Source: Corticibacter populi (GTDB lineage: Bacteria; Pseudomonadota; Gammaproteobacteria; Burkholderiales; Burkholderiaceae_C). Taken from it: DNA of 64,000 nt. Position numbers and translations under genes: made by a program. Where the stretch lies: contig NZ_SGWR01000001.1 in the NCBI RefSeq assembly GCF_004217315.1, positions 868,001 through 932,000 on the forward strand, in the 5' to 3' direction. Below the pieces are notes generated by a model, which saw only the letters and a program-made list of their open reading frames with translations, searched no databases and was not told the origin of the DNA. Positions 63,965 through 64,000 of this stretch are shown here, piece after piece; positions within the stretch are counted from its first letter, which is position 1; every line of letters starts with the position of its first letter.

Positions 63965-64000
63965 AAGCCTGTTCACAACACCGTACCGCGTGCTTTTCCA

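Overview
The window looks like an ordinary stretch of a GC-rich betaproteobacterial chromosome, most likely Burkholderiales and perhaps Comamonadaceae-like. This is inferred from protein character and gene order (lipB-lipA, iscRSUA-hscBA-fdx, pstSCAB-phoUBR, argD-argF, a type B ribosomal protein L31); no 16S rRNA gene is present. Coding density is about 90 percent. I see no tRNA, rRNA, CRISPR array, insertion sequence or prophage.

Layout. 1-2.3 kb: lipoate metabolism (partial lipoate ligase-like gene, lipB, lipA). 2.3-3.4 kb: a decayed imelysin-family gene and a small YegP-type gene. 3.5-13.5 kb: phoD phosphatase behind a candidate Pho box, a thioredoxin-like gene overlapping ftsK, trxB, nth, an AEC-type permease and recQ. 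13.6-18.3 kb: an exported intradiol dioxygenase-like lipoprotein, a Crp/Fnr regulator, and a kinase plus acyl-CoA dehydrogenase pair resembling 4-hydroxyacyl-CoA catabolism. 18.3-22.8 kb: a minus-strand operon of GntR regulator, amino-acid-type ABC importer and ureidoglycolate lyase-like enzyme, preceded by a 22-bp palindrome. 23-34.7 kb: trmL, an EEP-family membrane hydrolase, smc, an alpha-E/ATP-grasp pair, comEC and a RidA-family gene. 34.7-38.8 kb: an ABC importer of the ferric-iron/2-aminoethylphosphonate class with a candidate Pho box. 38.8-42.6 kb: rpmE (type B) with clear promoter and terminator, a GT-C-type membrane glycosyltransferase and a MATE exporter. 42.6-50 kb: the phosphate regulon core pstS-pstC-pstA-pstB-phoU-phoB-phoR, with a Pho box before pstS. 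50-56.2 kb: the ISC iron-sulfur assembly operon, with an extended -10 promoter and an IscR-like site. 56.2-64 kb: NAD(P)HX repair enzyme, YggT, glyoxalase I, pdxH, argD, argF, cutA and an MFS transporter.

How the genes connect. The best-supported theme is phosphate control: phoBR, pst and phoU sit in the same window as two other candidate PhoB targets, phoD and the ABC importer at 37.6-38.7 kb. At all three places an 18-bp direct-repeat box lies 10 bp from a -10-like hexamer matching 4 of 6 bases. A second theme is Fe-S supply and use: the isc operon makes clusters used by LipA and Nth, and IscR probably represses its own operon. The catabolic block at 15-18.3 kb and the GntR operon are the least characterised parts. 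I found no clear sign of an entirely new system; the findings are mostly regulatory sites, gene-context predictions and local decay.
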